Of a stretch of DNA of 64,000 nucleotides, positions 10,741 through 20,651 are shown piece by piece. The position numbers were made by a program, and so were the translations under genes. How positions within the stretch are numbered: position 1 is the stretch's first letter; each line of letters opens with the position of its first letter. This DNA is from Roseicyclus sp. (GTDB taxonomy: Bacteria; Pseudomonadota; Alphaproteobacteria; Rhodobacterales; Rhodobacteraceae), in NCBI RefSeq assembly GCF_018402035.1, contig NZ_JAGYJN010000008.1:1-64000 (forward strand), written 5' to 3'. Under the pieces are notes generated by a model, which was not told the origin of the DNA, searched no databases, and worked only from the letters and a program-made list of their open reading frames with translations.

Positions 10741-12117
10741 TTACGCGCCGATCAGTCCGCGCATTTCGGCCAGTTTCTCGGCCACCCGTTCGGGCTTGCC
10801 GCGCGCCTCGATGTTCAGGCGGAGGAGCGGCTCGGTGTTGGAGGCGCGCAGGTTGAAGCGCCAGTCAGCGAAGGAGAGGCTGAGCCCGTCGGCCTCATCG
10901 CGGGCCAAGGCCAAGGGTGCATAGCGCGCCTCGATCGCTTGGATCACGGCGGCTTGGTCATCCACGCGGAAATTCACCTCGCCCGAGGAGGGGTAGGCGG
11001 CGCGTAGGTTGGTGAGCAAATCCTTGAGGCTTTGGCCACGGCGGCTGATCAACTCGATCATCAGCAGCATCGGGATCATGCCGCTGTCGCAGGCCATGAA
11101 ATCGCGGAAATAGTGATGCGCGCTCATCTCGCCGCCATAGACGGCACCGGTGTCGCGCATCACCTGTTTGATGAAGGAATGGCCGCATTTGGATTGGATG
11201 GCTTGGCCACCCAAAGCGGTGACGCGGTCTTGCGTGGCCCAGACAACACGCGGGTCATGCACGATCTTTTGGCCCGGTTCCTTGGCCAAAAACGCCTCGG
11301 CCAGAAGGGCTACGACATATTCGCCGGGGACGAACCCGCCCTCGTGATCGAAGAAAAAGCAGCGGTCGAAATCGCCATCCCATGCCACGCCCATATCGGC
11401 GCCATGTGCCACCACCGGCCCTGCGGTCAGCGGTTGGTTCTCATCGAGCAGCGGGTTGGGGATGCCAGCGGGAAAGCTGCCATCGGGGGCGTGGTGGATG
11501 CGGATGATCTCGAGCGGTGCGCCGGTGGCGTCCAGCGCTGTGGCCAGCGCGTCAAAGCTGGGGCCAGCCGCGCCATGACCTGCATTGACCAAGAGCTTCA
11601 TCGGCTTGAGCGCGGCAAGATCGACGAATTCCATCAGCTTGGCGACATAAGCCGCACGGGTGGCGCTGGCATCCATGATCTGGCCGCCGGGACGGGCGGG
11701 GGCGAAATCACCGCTTTCGGCCAGCGATTTGATCGCGGCCATGCCATCGGCTTGGCCAATCGGGGCCGAGCCGCGCTTGACCATCTTCATGCCGTTGTAA
11801 TCCATCGGATTATGGCTGGCCGTCACGCAGATACCGCCGCAGGCGTCGAGATGGGTGGTGGCGAAATAGGTCTCCTCCGTGCCGGAGAGGCCAAGATCGA
11901 GGACCGTGACACCGGCATCGCTCAGCCCTTGCGCCACGGCATTGGCCAGCGTGACGGAGGAGGGGCGCACATCGCGGCCCAGCACCACGCGGGTGGCCCC
12001 CATCACCTCGCCGAAGGCGCGGCCGATGCGATAGGCGATATCGCTGTTTAATTCGGTCTCGAGGCGGCCACGAATATCATAGGCCTTGAAGCAAGTGAGC
12101 GGCGCAATACGCGACAT
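10741..12117 (-). CDS. Phosphomannomutase/phosphoglucomutase
   Basis: A 458-residue alpha-D-phosphohexomutase that interconverts hexose 1- and 6-phosphates for nucleotide-sugar supply. The phosphoserine loop VTASHNPMDYNG has the catalytic serine at residue 101. DGDFDRCFFFD is the magnesium-binding loop, GGEMSAHHYF the sugar-binding loop and RASNTEPLLRLN the phosphate-binding loop. These match the AlgC/ManB type. I took ATG 12117 because the product then begins directly with the conserved TCFKAYDIRG; the ATG at 12138 only adds a short non-conserved lead. Confidence 0.92.
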   Translation of the reverse strand: MSRIAPLTCFKAYDIRGRLETELNSDIAYRIGRAFGEVMGATRVVLGRDVRPSSVTLANAVAQGLSDAGVTVLDLGLSGTEETYFATTHLDACGGICVTASHNPMDYNGMKMVKRGSAPIGQADGMAAIKSLAESGDFAPARPGGQIMDASATRAAYVAKLMEFVDLAALKPMKLLVNAGHGAAGPSFDALATALDATGAPLEIIRIHHAPDGSFPAGIPNPLLDENQPLTAGPVVAHGADMGVAWDGDFDRCFFFDHEGGFVPGEYVVALLAEAFLAKEPGQKIVHDPRVVWATQDRVTALGGQAIQSKCGHSFIKQVMRDTGAVYGGEMSAHHYFRDFMACDSGMIPMLLMIELISRRGQSLKDLLTNLRAAYPSSGEVNFRVDDQAAVIQAIEARYAPLALARDEADGLSLSFADWRFNLRASNTEPLLRLNIEARGKPERVAEKLAEMRGLIGA

Positions 12118-12223
12118 GGAAACACCCTGACATGACATGTTGTGCGCGCTTTAGCCCATCATGAGCCTTTGCGCAAAGCGGCAAGCGTATCGCGGCGCTT
12201 TTGGCGTGATTGCCTGTGGCGCG

Positions 12224-12263
12224 GGAGGTGGCCTCCGGCGGGAGTATTTAAGAAGCAAAGATG
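12224..12263. repeat. Dispersed hairpin-plus-tail intergenic element, copy 1
   Basis: The element holds GGAGG, loop TGG, CCTCC, then GGCGGGAGTATTTAAGAAG. It resembles the element at 33683-33732: a GC-rich hairpin, a short G-rich block, ATTT and an A-rich AGAAG tail. It lies in the 204-bp divergent gap between the phosphomannomutase and membrane-protein genes. I see no clear promoter elsewhere in that gap. Confidence 0.4.
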
Positions 12264-12321
12264 GTGCGAAATTCGGCGAGGGGTGGTGTTTTCGCGGGCG
12301 TGGCGGGCTAGCTTGGCGCGC

Positions 12322-13008
12322 ATGTTGATCGTGAGCGACACCACCATTGCCAATCGCCGTGTTCTGGAAACCCGCGCGCTGCCCAAGAAGTTCTTTGGGC
12401 GGGTGCAGCTTGTGCCCAAGGCGGCGGGGGTTGGCCTCTGGCTGCGACTGCTCGTGGAGATGCAGCTTTTGCGCTATCTCGCGGCCTTGTTGCCCTTTGT
12501 TGCCATTCCGCTTTTGTCGCGCGATTTGGCGCTGCCGGTGACGCAGGCGCCGCTCGCGATGTTGGTCGTGATTGCCTTGGTCGAAATGAAGGTGCTGCGC
12601 CTGTCAAAAGCGGGGCGCGCGCGCGCGGTGGCTGAGGATGAGGCGGCGCGCAGGCTTGATACCTTGGCCTTTCGTGCGCGTGCGGCGCTGCGCCTGATCG
12701 CGGCGCGCCAAGGGATCGCGGAGGGGGAGTTGCGCTTGGTGATCGAGCAATCGGAATTGGCGCGGATCGCGCCCTTGACGCTGGTTTCGGTGCAATGCGC
12801 CCAGCCTGCGCCGCGGCTTTTGTCGCTGGATGCGGGGGATCGCGCGGCATTGGCGGGGCTTTTCGATGCCGCGCTGAGCGAGCGGGATCTTTTGGCGGTC
12901 AATCACCGCGAGGATCGCTATATCCGCGATATTGCGCAAGAGGCGCGCGCGGTCTCGGCCCATGCGCGGCTGGCGGCCGCCTTGGACAAGCGGAGGGCAG
13001 GGGCATGA
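12322..13008 (+). CDS. Hypothetical membrane protein preceding a MoxR ATPase
   Basis: A 228-residue protein I do not recognise by name. Two adjacent hydrophobic stretches (about residues 38-60 and 70-88, LLRYLAALLPFVAIPLL and APLAMLVVIALVEM) look like membrane spans. They are followed by a soluble region rich in Arg and Ala with likely helices. It overlaps the MoxR ATPase gene by 4 bp, and that gene overlaps the vWA gene by 4 bp, so all three should form one expression unit. A role as the membrane partner of the MoxR-vWA pair is inference from context only. Confidence 0.75.
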   Translation: MLIVSDTTIANRRVLETRALPKKFFGRVQLVPKAAGVGLWLRLLVEMQLLRYLAALLPFVAIPLLSRDLALPVTQAPLAMLVVIALVEMKVLRLSKAGRARAVAEDEAARRLDTLAFRARAALRLIAARQGIAEGELRLVIEQSELARIAPLTLVSVQCAQPAPRLLSLDAGDRAALAGLFDAALSERDLLAVNHREDRYIRDIAQEARAVSAHARLAAALDKRRAGA

Positions 13009-14108
13009 GCGTGAATGCGACGCGGATTTCGGCAGGCGAGGCCTTGGCCGTGCTGACGGCAGGATGGGAGGCGCAAAAGGCCGGGGGGCTTGTGGCAAGC
13101 TGGATGCTGCATGGCCGGCCCGGTGTGGGCAAGACCGAGGTGGTGCAAAGCTTGGCTGACCGGGTCGGGGCCAAGCTGTTCGATCTGCGCCTGACCACGA
13201 TCGAGCCGCAGGATTTGCGCGGGCTGCCCTATTTCGATCATCAGGCGGCAAAAACCATCTGGTACCGGCCCGAGGATCTGCCCGATACCGATGCGCCCGC
13301 GATCTTGTTTCTCGATGAGTTGACCGCTGCCTCGCCCGCGTTGCAGCCCACGGTTTACGGGCTGTTGCAAGAGCGCCGGGTGGGGCGGCACCGCTTGCCC
13401 GCCTCGGTCATGATCGTGGCGGCGGGCAACCAGGTTGAGGATGGGGCCATTGCCTATGAGATGGGCACGGCGCTAAGCGATCGGTTGATCCATATGATCG
13501 TACAGGCAAACCCTGAGGATTGGCTGACGCATTATGCTGTGGCTGCGGGGATTCACCCAAGCGTTGCGGCCTTCATTCGCACGCGGCCCGATCTGCTCGA
13601 GACGACGGAGGCCACGCTGCGACGGGGGCAGATGATCGCCTGCACGCCGCGCAGCTGGACGCGCGTGAGCCGCATCATGGAGGCCGTGCCTGACCGCGCG
13701 CGGCGGGCTGTGATGATCGCGGGCACGGTGGGGGATGCTGCGGCGGCAGAGTTTGCGCTATTGGCCGATGAGATTGCGGCCACGGTGCAGATCGGCGCGA
13801 TGATGGCGGCCCCGCGCCGCGAGCGCGCCATGATGTATCCGCGCACGCTGCATGGGCTCAGCGCGCTGGTTTATGGGCTGGTCGGTGCGGTGCAGCGCGA
13901 TAATCTGGGCGTGGCCATCGAGATATTGGCCGATTTGCGCGGTCTGTCTGGGCCGGGCTTTGGTGGCCTGCCGGTGGGTGAGTTGGCAACCTTCGGGTTC
14001 GAGATGCTGATCGGACGGGCGCTGGAGCGGGGTTGGGAAGAGGGTTTTGCCCAGAGCCCCGATTACGCCGCCTATGCCGCCGCGCGGCAGGCCGCCGGGC
14101 TACCGTGA
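13005..14108 (+). CDS. MoxR-family AAA+ ATPase
   Basis: A 367-residue AAA+ protein. Walker A is HGRPGVGKTEV (about residues 37-47) and Walker B is AILFLDELTAAS (about 100-111), with sensor-like VAAGNQ after it. MoxR ATPases work with vWA proteins as chaperones that insert metal cofactors or assemble complexes, and the vWA gene follows here with a 4-bp overlap. The ATG at 13005 overlaps the upstream stop codon. The target complex is not evident from neighbours. Confidence 0.88.
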   Translation: MSVNATRISAGEALAVLTAGWEAQKAGGLVASWMLHGRPGVGKTEVVQSLADRVGAKLFDLRLTTIEPQDLRGLPYFDHQAAKTIWYRPEDLPDTDAPAILFLDELTAASPALQPTVYGLLQERRVGRHRLPASVMIVAAGNQVEDGAIAYEMGTALSDRLIHMIVQANPEDWLTHYAVAAGIHPSVAAFIRTRPDLLETTEATLRRGQMIACTPRSWTRVSRIMEAVPDRARRAVMIAGTVGDAAAAEFALLADEIAATVQIGAMMAAPRRERAMMYPRTLHGLSALVYGLVGAVQRDNLGVAIEILADLRGLSGPGFGGLPVGELATFGFEMLIGRALERGWEEGFAQSPDYAAYAAARQAAGLP

Positions 14109-15325
14109 GCGGCCATAGTCAGCGCGCCGCCCGCGCGCTTGCGCATTTGGTCGAGGTCGATCCGGCGCTGGCAGCTCTCGCGCTGTGGTGCCGCCACCGC
14201 GATGGGGAGGGGGCCACGCGGACGGATGGCGACACGATCAGCTATGGCCCCGGTTTCGACACGCTGGGCCTGCCCGAACAGGTGGGGCTGGTGGCCCATC
14301 ACGTGCTGCATGTGGCGCTGCGCCATTCCGACCGGCAGGCGGGGTTGGCCGAGCGGCTGGGCGAAGGCTTTGATCCATCGCTTTATGGTTTGGCGGCGGA
14401 TGGGATCATCAATGAGGTGCTGATCTTGGCGGGGCATGCGGTGCTGCGTCCGGCGGTCATGCTGACCGAATTGCTGGCTGAGGCAGGCATGCCCGCGCCA
14501 TCGGCGGTGGCAGCACTCGAGCGCTGGGATGCTGACCGTCTGGCCATGGCGTTGCATGCCGATGCCAAACGCGCCGAGCGCCTGCGCGAATGGGGTGCCA
14601 CGCGCGGTTTCGCGGTCGATCTGGGTTTGGGCGCGCCCGATGAGGCAGGCGAGACGCAAAAGGCCGCTGATTGGCGCAACCAGATCTTGCGCGCGCTGGA
14701 GGCTGGGCGGCGCGCAGGCAGCGGTATTGGGCGGCTGGGCGCGATCTTGGCCGATCTGGCCCCGCCATCCGTGCCATGGGAGTTGGTCTTGCGCGGGCTT
14801 TTGGCGCGCGCCTTGACCGAGCGGCCCCATCTGAGTTGGCGGCGACCCGCGCGCGCTTGGCTGGCCCAGATGGCCGAGGCTGAACGCCGAGGCGGGCCGG
14901 TGCCGGTCTATCAGCCGGGGCGCGCACGGATGGATGCGCGGCCAAGGTTGGTGGTTGGGCTTGATACATCCTCGTCCATCGATGCGCAGGCGATGGCGCT
15001 TTTCGCGGCTGAGGCCGAAGGGATCGCACGGCGCACGGGCGCCGAGGTGCATCTGATGGGCTTTGACGAGACGGTGTTTTTGACGCGCCGCCTTGATCCG
15101 GCGGGGTGGCAGGGGTTGCAGGATCTGGCCCTGCGCCGGGGCGGGGGCACGGATTACGCCGATCTGTTCGATAAGGCGGGCAGGCTTGCGCCCGCGATGC
15201 TGGTGGTGCTGAGCGATCTTGATGCGCAACTGCCGCAAAAGCCGGGGTTTCCGGTGCTCTGGGCGGTGCCGCGCAAGGTGGCGGAACCGCCCTATGGCCG
15301 GGTGCTGGTGATTGGGGAGGGGTAG
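14105..15325 (+). CDS. vWA-like protein with degenerate metallopeptidase domain (DUF2201-type)
   Basis: A 406-residue protein starting at GTG 14105, overlapping the MoxR stop. The N-terminal part carries VAHHVLHVALRH (residues 64-75), which aligns with the HExxH zinc-peptidase motif of this family, but the expected glutamate is His66. The C-terminal part has VVGLDTSSSID, a DxSxS metal-ion-dependent adhesion site, and the fold of a von Willebrand A domain (VVLSDLDAQ later). It is the usual partner of the preceding MoxR ATPase. Loss of the catalytic glutamate suggests a binding role and not proteolysis. It ends 1 bp before the convergent betA stop. Confidence 0.82.
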   Translation: MSGHSQRAARALAHLVEVDPALAALALWCRHRDGEGATRTDGDTISYGPGFDTLGLPEQVGLVAHHVLHVALRHSDRQAGLAERLGEGFDPSLYGLAADGIINEVLILAGHAVLRPAVMLTELLAEAGMPAPSAVAALERWDADRLAMALHADAKRAERLREWGATRGFAVDLGLGAPDEAGETQKAADWRNQILRALEAGRRAGSGIGRLGAILADLAPPSVPWELVLRGLLARALTERPHLSWRRPARAWLAQMAEAERRGGPVPVYQPGRARMDARPRLVVGLDTSSSIDAQAMALFAAEAEGIARRTGAEVHLMGFDETVFLTRRLDPAGWQGLQDLALRRGGGTDYADLFDKAGRLAPAMLVVLSDLDAQLPQKPGFPVLWAVPRKVAEPPYGRVLVIGEG

Positions 15326-15326
15326 G

Positions 15327-16997
15327 CTATTCGGCCGCTTTGCGCGCGTGGCTTTCGCGCTGGGCGCTTTGCCAATCAGGGGCGATCCACGGGTCGAGGT
15401 TCGCAGGTGCCAAGGGCGCGCGGCCAAGGATGTGATCGGCGGCTTTCTCGCCCACCATGATCGATGGCGCGTTGAGATTGCCATTGGGGATTTGCGGGAA
15501 GATCGAACTGTCGGCCAGCCGCAGCCCTTTCACACCGATCACGCGGGTCTGGGCATCAACGACCGCCATCGGATCATCCGCGCGCCCCATCCGGGCGGTG
15601 CCGCAGGGGTGATAGGCGCTTTCGGCATGTTCGCGGATCACGGCATCGAGCGCCGCATCGCTTTGTGCATCTGCGCCCGGCTGAATTTCGTGATCCACGT
15701 AACCAGCCATCGGCTCTGTCGCGAAAATCTCGCGCGTGAGGCGGATGGCGGTGCGGAATTCATCCCAATCATCGGGATGGGACATGTAGTTGAACTGAAT
15801 GCGCGGCGCGTCCTTGGGATCGGCTGAGCGTAAGGTAACCGCGCCCCGGCTTTTCGAGCGCATGGGGCCGACATGGGCCTGAAACCCGTGGCCGTTTGCG
15901 GCGGTTTTGCCGTCATAGCGCACGGCGATGGGCAGGAAGTGATACTGAATATCGGGGTAGGCGATCCCCGCGCGCGACCGGATAAAGCCGCAGGCCTCGA
16001 AATTATTGGACGCACCCAAGCCCTTGCGCGTCAAAAGCCATTGCGCGCCCACCAGCGCCTTGCCCCAGAGCGACCAATAGGGCGCAAGGCTGACGGGTTT
16101 GGTGGCGGCGAATTGAACGTAAATTTCCAGATGATCTTGCAGGTTTGCGCCCACGCCCGCGCGGTCGGCGATGACGGTAATGCCATGCTCTGCCAGATGC
16201 TTGGCTGGGCCAATGCCGCTGAGCATCAAGATCTTGGGCGAATTGATGGACCCCGCCGACAGCACCACCTCGGCGCGTGCGGTGATGATCTGGCCACCTA
16301 CCAGCCGCACACCTGTGGCGCGGCCATCGGTGATCTCGACCTTCTCGACCAGACCGCGTGCCATGGTGCAGTTGCCGGTCTTTAGCGCAGGCCGCAGATA
16401 AGCCTTGGCCGCTGACCAGCGTTCACCTTGCCATACGGTCATCTCGAAGGCGCCAAAACCCTCTTGCCGTGCGCCGTTGTAATCATCGGTCGCGCCATAG
16501 CCCGCATTGGCACCGGCTTGGATGAAGGCATCGAACAGCGGGTTCTTGCGCGGGCCGCGCGTGATATGCAGCGGGCCGTCAAAGCCGCGAAAGGCCGGAT
16601 CGCCCGCATCGCCATGCCAAGTTTCCGCACGTTTGAAATAGGGCAGCACATCCGCATAGGCCCAGCCATCGGCCCCCATCTCGGCCCATGTGTCGAAATC
16701 ATGCGCATGCCCCCGCACATAGATCATGCCGTTGATCGAGGATGACCCGCCCAAAACCTTGCCGCGCGGGCAGGCCATGACACGCCCGCCCATATGCGGC
16801 TCGGGCTCGGTCACATAGCCCCAGTCATAGCGCGCCATGTTCATCGGGTAGGAAAGCGCGGCGGGCATGTTGATGAAAGGCCCCCAATCCGACCCGCCAT
16901 GTTCGACCACGATCACGGATTTGCCCGCTTGGGCCAGCCGATAGGCGATGGCACAGCCCGCGCTGCCTGCGCCGACGACGACGTAATCAGCTTCCAT
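15327..16997 (-). CDS. betA: Choline dehydrogenase (GMC oxidoreductase)
   Basis: A 556-residue FAD-dependent GMC oxidoreductase that oxidises choline to betaine aldehyde. [17 protein letters not shown] (from residue 5) is the FAD-binding Rossmann motif, and [19 protein letters not shown] is GMC signature 1. [18 protein letters not shown] is signature 2, and [11 protein letters not shown] holds the active-site histidine. Start ATG 16997 shares one base with the betB stop (TGATG); a TTG codon lies directly before it. It is the last gene of betI-betC-betB-betA. Confidence 0.95.
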   Translation of the reverse strand: MEADYVVVGAGSAGCAIAYRLAQAGKSVIVVEHGGSDWGPFINMPAALSYPMNMARYDWGYVTEPEPHMGGRVMACPRGKVLGGSSSINGMIYVRGHAHDFDTWAEMGADGWAYADVLPYFKRAETWHGDAGDPAFRGFDGPLHITRGPRKNPLFDAFIQAGANAGYGATDDYNGARQEGFGAFEMTVWQGERWSAAKAYLRPALKTGNCTMARGLVEKVEITDGRATGVRLVGGQIITARAEVVLSAGSINSPKILMLSGIGPAKHLAEHGITVIADRAGVGANLQDHLEIYVQFAATKPVSLAPYWSLWGKALVGAQWLLTRKGLGASNNFEACGFIRSRAGIAYPDIQYHFLPIAVRYDGKTAANGHGFQAHVGPMRSKSRGAVTLRSADPKDAPRIQFNYMSHPDDWDEFRTAIRLTREIFATEPMAGYVDHEIQPGADAQSDAALDAVIREHAESAYHPCGTARMGRADDPMAVVDAQTRVIGVKGLRLADSSIFPQIPNGNLNAPSIMVGEKAADHILGRAPLAPANLDPWIAPDWQSAQRESHARKAAE

Positions 16998-18451
16998 CAA
17001 TAGGCGGCCTCCACCGGGGTCATGCCGACATAGACGGTCTTGAGTTGGGAATAGGCTTCCAGCGCCGCGCGGGAGTTCTCGCGCCCGACGCCCGAGCCTT
17101 TGACGCCGCCAAAGGGAACTTCGACAGGGGTGAGGTTATATTGGTTGATCCAGACAGATCCGGCGTCGATCGCATGCACGACCCGGTGGCCGCGTGTCAG
17201 GTCTTGGGTAAACACCGCGCCCGACAGGCCCAGATCGGTGGCATTGGCGCGCGTGATGACCTCGGCCTCGGTGTCGAAATCAAGCACCGACATGACGGGG
17301 CCAAAAATCTCTTCGCGCGCGATGGTCATCGCGTCGGTGACATCGGCAAAGACCGTGGGCGCGATATAGCAGCCGGGGCGGTTCAGGCGGGCACCGCCCG
17401 CGACCAGACGCGCGCCTTCGGCCTTGCCTTTTTCGATGTAGGCACAGGTGATGGAAAGCTGTTCTTCGCTGACCATCGGGCCGAAAGTCGTGGCCGCGTC
17501 GCGCGGGTCGCCGATCACGGCATTGGCCAGACGGGCGGTGAGACGGTCGAGAAACGCCTGTTTGATGCCCCTTTGCACGAAAACCCGTGTGCCGTTGGAG
17601 CAGACTTGGCCCGTGGCAAAGAAATTGGCGTTGATCGCCGCCGAAACTGCACTTTCCAGATCGGCATCGTCAAAGATGATGAGGGGTGACTTGCCGCCCA
17701 ATTCCATCGTCACATGCTTCATCTGCGCCGCCGCCCCGGCATAGACTTTTTTGCCCGTCTCGGCCGACCCGGTGAGCGAGACCTTGGCCACGCGGGCATC
17801 CTCGACCAGTGCGCGGCCCACGGTTCCCGCCCCTTGGATCACGTTGAAAACACCGGGCGGTGCGCCCGCTTCGATCAGGATTTCGGCCAGTTTCAGCGCG
17901 CAAAGCGGCGTTTGTTCGCTGGGTTTGAAGACCATCGTGTTGCCACAGATCAGCGCGGGTGCCGCTTTCCATGCCGCGACTTGGGTGGGATAGTTCCACG
18001 CGCCAAGGCCCACGCAAACGCCCAAAGGGATGCGCATCGTATAGGCCCAATCCGCCCCCAAAGGCACATGCTCGCCCGTAAGTGTGCCCGCAAGCCCGCC
18101 GAAATATTCCAGCGCATCGGCGGCTGATGTGGCATCGGCCACCAGCGTTTCGGAAATGGGCTTGCCGGTGTCCAGCGTCTCAAGCTCCGACAGCGCTTGG
18201 TTGCGGGCGCGGATGATATCGGCCGCGCGGCGCAGGATGCGGCCACGCTCAACAGGCTTAAGCGCGGCCCATGGTCCTTGGGCGGCTTTCGCGGCGGCCA
18301 GCGCCGCTTCGATCACGTGCGTCGTGGCCTCGTGCACCTCGGCGATGGTCTCGCCCGTGCCGGGAAAGATCACCTGCATGGCCGTTCCCTTGGTATCTTC
18401 CAGATAGGTGCCGTTTACGAAATGGCTGGCTTGCGGTTGGGCTTGCATCAT
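16997..18451 (-). CDS. betB: Betaine aldehyde dehydrogenase
   Basis: A 484-residue NAD(P)-dependent aldehyde dehydrogenase giving glycine betaine. The general base Glu250 is in [10 protein letters not shown] and the nucleophile Cys284 in [14 protein letters not shown], which is the BetB form of the active site. [19 protein letters not shown] near the C-terminus is also typical. AGAGAGGGGGG precedes two adjacent ATG codons (18451 and 18448); either may be used. It lies 24 bp after betC and abuts betA. Confidence 0.96.
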   Translation of the reverse strand: MMQAQPQASHFVNGTYLEDTKGTAMQVIFPGTGETIAEVHEATTHVIEAALAAAKAAQGPWAALKPVERGRILRRAADIIRARNQALSELETLDTGKPISETLVADATSAADALEYFGGLAGTLTGEHVPLGADWAYTMRIPLGVCVGLGAWNYPTQVAAWKAAPALICGNTMVFKPSEQTPLCALKLAEILIEAGAPPGVFNVIQGAGTVGRALVEDARVAKVSLTGSAETGKKVYAGAAAQMKHVTMELGGKSPLIIFDDADLESAVSAAINANFFATGQVCSNGTRVFVQRGIKQAFLDRLTARLANAVIGDPRDAATTFGPMVSEEQLSITCAYIEKGKAEGARLVAGGARLNRPGCYIAPTVFADVTDAMTIAREEIFGPVMSVLDFDTEAEVITRANATDLGLSGAVFTQDLTRGHRVVHAIDAGSVWINQYNLTPVEVPFGGVKGSGVGRENSRAALEAYSQLKTVYVGMTPVEAAY

Positions 18452-18475
18452 TCCCCCCTCTCTTTGGTTTTGGGG

Positions 18476-19984
18476 CTATTCGCCCCTTGGATACCGTTGA
18501 TTTTCCTCAAGGACATTGAGGTCCATATGGTTGCGCATGAACCGCTCTGAGGCAGCGCGGAGCGGTTGGAAATCCCACGGGTAATAGGCCCCGTTGCGCA
18601 GGCTTTCATAGACCACCCAGCGGCGCGCTTGGCTTTCGCGCACGGCGGCGTCAAAACCTTCGAGATCCCAGCGGGTCGCAGCGAGCAGGCGGAAATGCTC
18701 GAGCGTTTTGGCATATGCCCCGTCATCGGCAAGGTTGGTCATTTCCTGCGGGTCGGCGTCGAGATCAAAGAGTTGCTCGGGATCGGCGGCGCAGTTGGTG
18801 TATTTCCACCGCCCTTGGCGCAAGCCCACCAGCGGCGTGATGCTGGCCTCGGCTGCGTATTCCATTGCCACGGGGCTTGTCCGGGGGCGACCATGGGCCA
18901 GCGGCACGAGGCTTTCGCCATCGGTCCATGGCATGACCTCGGCCATGGATACGCCCGCCAAATCGCACAGCGTGGGGCAAAGATCGATGGTCGAGACCGG
19001 ATCAAGGATCAGCCCCGGCGCGATACCGGGGGCCGCGATCATCAGGGGCACGCGGGCCGATCCCTCGTAGAAGTTCATCTTGAACCACAAGCCCCGCTCG
19101 CCCAGCATATCGCCATGGTCCGAGACAAAGACCACGATCGCCGCTTGCCGCGTGCGCTCTAGCACATCGAGGATGCTGCCGATCTTGTCGTCGAGATACG
19201 AGATATTGGCGAAATAGGCGCGGCGCGAGCGGGCGATGTCATCCGCGGTGATGTCGAAATTGCGCCAGTCATTGGCATCGAAAATGCGCTGTGCGTGGGG
19301 GTCGTGTTCGGCATAGGGAAGGGCCGCAACCTCGGGCTGGAGATGGGCGCAATCGGCGTAAAGATCCCAGTATTTGCGCCGGGCGACGTAAGGGTCGTGG
19401 GGATGGGTAAAGCTGACGGTTAGGCACCATGGCCGCGCGTCGCCGCCGCGCGCGAGGTCATAGAGCTTTTGCTCGGCGGCAAAGGCCACCTCGTCATCAT
19501 ATTCCATCTGGTTGGTGATCTCGGCCACGCCTGCGCCGGTGACGCTGCCCATATTGTGATACCACCAATCGATCCGCTCACCCGGTTTGCGGTAATCGGG
19601 CGTCCAGCCGAAATCGGCGGGGTAGATGTCGGTGGTTAGGCGCTGTTCAAAGCCGTGCAACTGATCCGGGCCGACGAAATGCATCTTGCCCGAGAGGCAT
19701 GTTTGATAGCCCGCACGGCGCAGATGGTGGGCATAGGTTGGAATTGAGGAGGCAAACTCCGCCGCGTTGTCATAGACCCCCGTGCGCGAGGGCAATTGCC
19801 CCGACATGAAGCTGGCGCGCGCAGGCGCGCAAAGCGGGCTTGCCGTATAGCTCTTGGCAAAGCGCACCGACCGCGCGGCCAGCCGCTTGAGATGGGGCGC
19901 ATGCAGCCAATCGGCCGGGCCATCGGGAAAAAGCGTCCCGTTCAACTGGTCGACCATCACGATCAAGATATTGGGATGCGTCAT
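18476..19984 (-). CDS. betC: Choline-sulfatase
   Basis: A 502-residue type I sulfatase that releases choline from choline-O-sulfate. The nucleophile, to be converted to formylglycine, is Cys52 in TASPLCAPARASFMSG (C-x-P-x-R). Metal ligands are visible in NILIVMVDQLNG and later in FVSDHGDMLGERGLW. Length and C-terminal content match BetC of rhizobia. The start overlaps the betI stop by 4 bp. Together with betB and betA it allows choline sulfate to serve as a betaine, carbon or sulfur source. Confidence 0.94.
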   Translation of the reverse strand: MTHPNILIVMVDQLNGTLFPDGPADWLHAPHLKRLAARSVRFAKSYTASPLCAPARASFMSGQLPSRTGVYDNAAEFASSIPTYAHHLRRAGYQTCLSGKMHFVGPDQLHGFEQRLTTDIYPADFGWTPDYRKPGERIDWWYHNMGSVTGAGVAEITNQMEYDDEVAFAAEQKLYDLARGGDARPWCLTVSFTHPHDPYVARRKYWDLYADCAHLQPEVAALPYAEHDPHAQRIFDANDWRNFDITADDIARSRRAYFANISYLDDKIGSILDVLERTRQAAIVVFVSDHGDMLGERGLWFKMNFYEGSARVPLMIAAPGIAPGLILDPVSTIDLCPTLCDLAGVSMAEVMPWTDGESLVPLAHGRPRTSPVAMEYAAEASITPLVGLRQGRWKYTNCAADPEQLFDLDADPQEMTNLADDGAYAKTLEHFRLLAATRWDLEGFDAAVRESQARRWVVYESLRNGAYYPWDFQPLRAASERFMRNHMDLNVLEENQRYPRGE

Positions 19985-20562
19985 GCGCGATGTCCTGTGG
20001 CAAGGGCAAGATACCCCTCAAGCGTCGCGATGGCATCGGCCGCGTCTGGTGGGCCTGCCTCGGTCAAGGCGAGGCGGATATAGACGCCATCGATCAGCGC
20101 CGCCGTGGTGCGCGCGACGCCTGTTGGGTCGGCGCAAAGCGGGCGCAGCGCATGGGTGAGGTTCGACACCAGCCTGTGTTGATACACACGCAAAAGCCGT
20201 GCGGCCTGTGGTTGGGTCTGGGCCAGAACGTAGAAGTTGAGCCATGCCGCCACCACCTCGGGCTGGAAATTCCGGCCCCCGAAACTGGCCTGCATCAGCG
20301 CCGAAAGCCGCGCGCGCGGTGTGCGGGCAAGGGCCAATGCGCGCCGCGCCTCGGCCCCGAATTCCGAGAGAATCGCCCGCATCGCGGCAAGGAAAAGCTC
20401 ATCTTTCGAGCCAAAATAATGATGCGCCAGCGCCGAGGAGACCCCCGCCGCACTTGCAATCTGGCCCATCGTGACGTCGAGTGAGCCTTTCCGCCCGATC
20501 TCACCGATCGTGGCGTTGACAAGGGCGTCTTTACGCAGTGCCATCACACCTAGCCGCGGCAT
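19981..20562 (-). CDS. betI: TetR-family transcriptional repressor BetI
   Basis: A 193-residue TetR-type regulator. The helix-turn-helix is in VTMGQIASAAGVSSALAHHYFGSKDELF (about residues 28-55), where the recognition helix and HHYFGSK match BetI. Start ATG 20562 (MPRLG) is supported by AAGGAG a few bases upstream; a longer frame exists to 20619 but it runs through the operator-like palindrome. BetI represses the bet genes and is released by choline. It heads the betI-betC-betB-betA operon and is divergent from choX. Confidence 0.93.
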   Translation of the reverse strand: MPRLGVMALRKDALVNATIGEIGRKGSLDVTMGQIASAAGVSSALAHHYFGSKDELFLAAMRAILSEFGAEARRALALARTPRARLSALMQASFGGRNFQPEVVAAWLNFYVLAQTQPQAARLLRVYQHRLVSNLTHALRPLCADPTGVARTTAALIDGVYIRLALTEAGPPDAADAIATLEGYLALATGHRA

Positions 20563-20606
20563 CGGATACTCCTTAGGGTTGCGCTGTCGCAGAAGATCGG
20601 ATTTTA

Positions 20607-20620
20607 ATTGACTGGTCAAT
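20607..20620. promoter_or_regulatory. Candidate BetI operator
   Basis: A 14-bp palindrome, ATTGAC-TG-GTCAAT, in the 89-bp gap between divergent betI and choX. Its position lets one bound repressor dimer block both promoters. The TTGA...TCAA character fits known BetI sites in outline. Assignment rests on location and symmetry. Confidence 0.6.
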
Positions 20621-20651
20621 CAACAAACGACCGCAACAGGGAGAACCGTAA

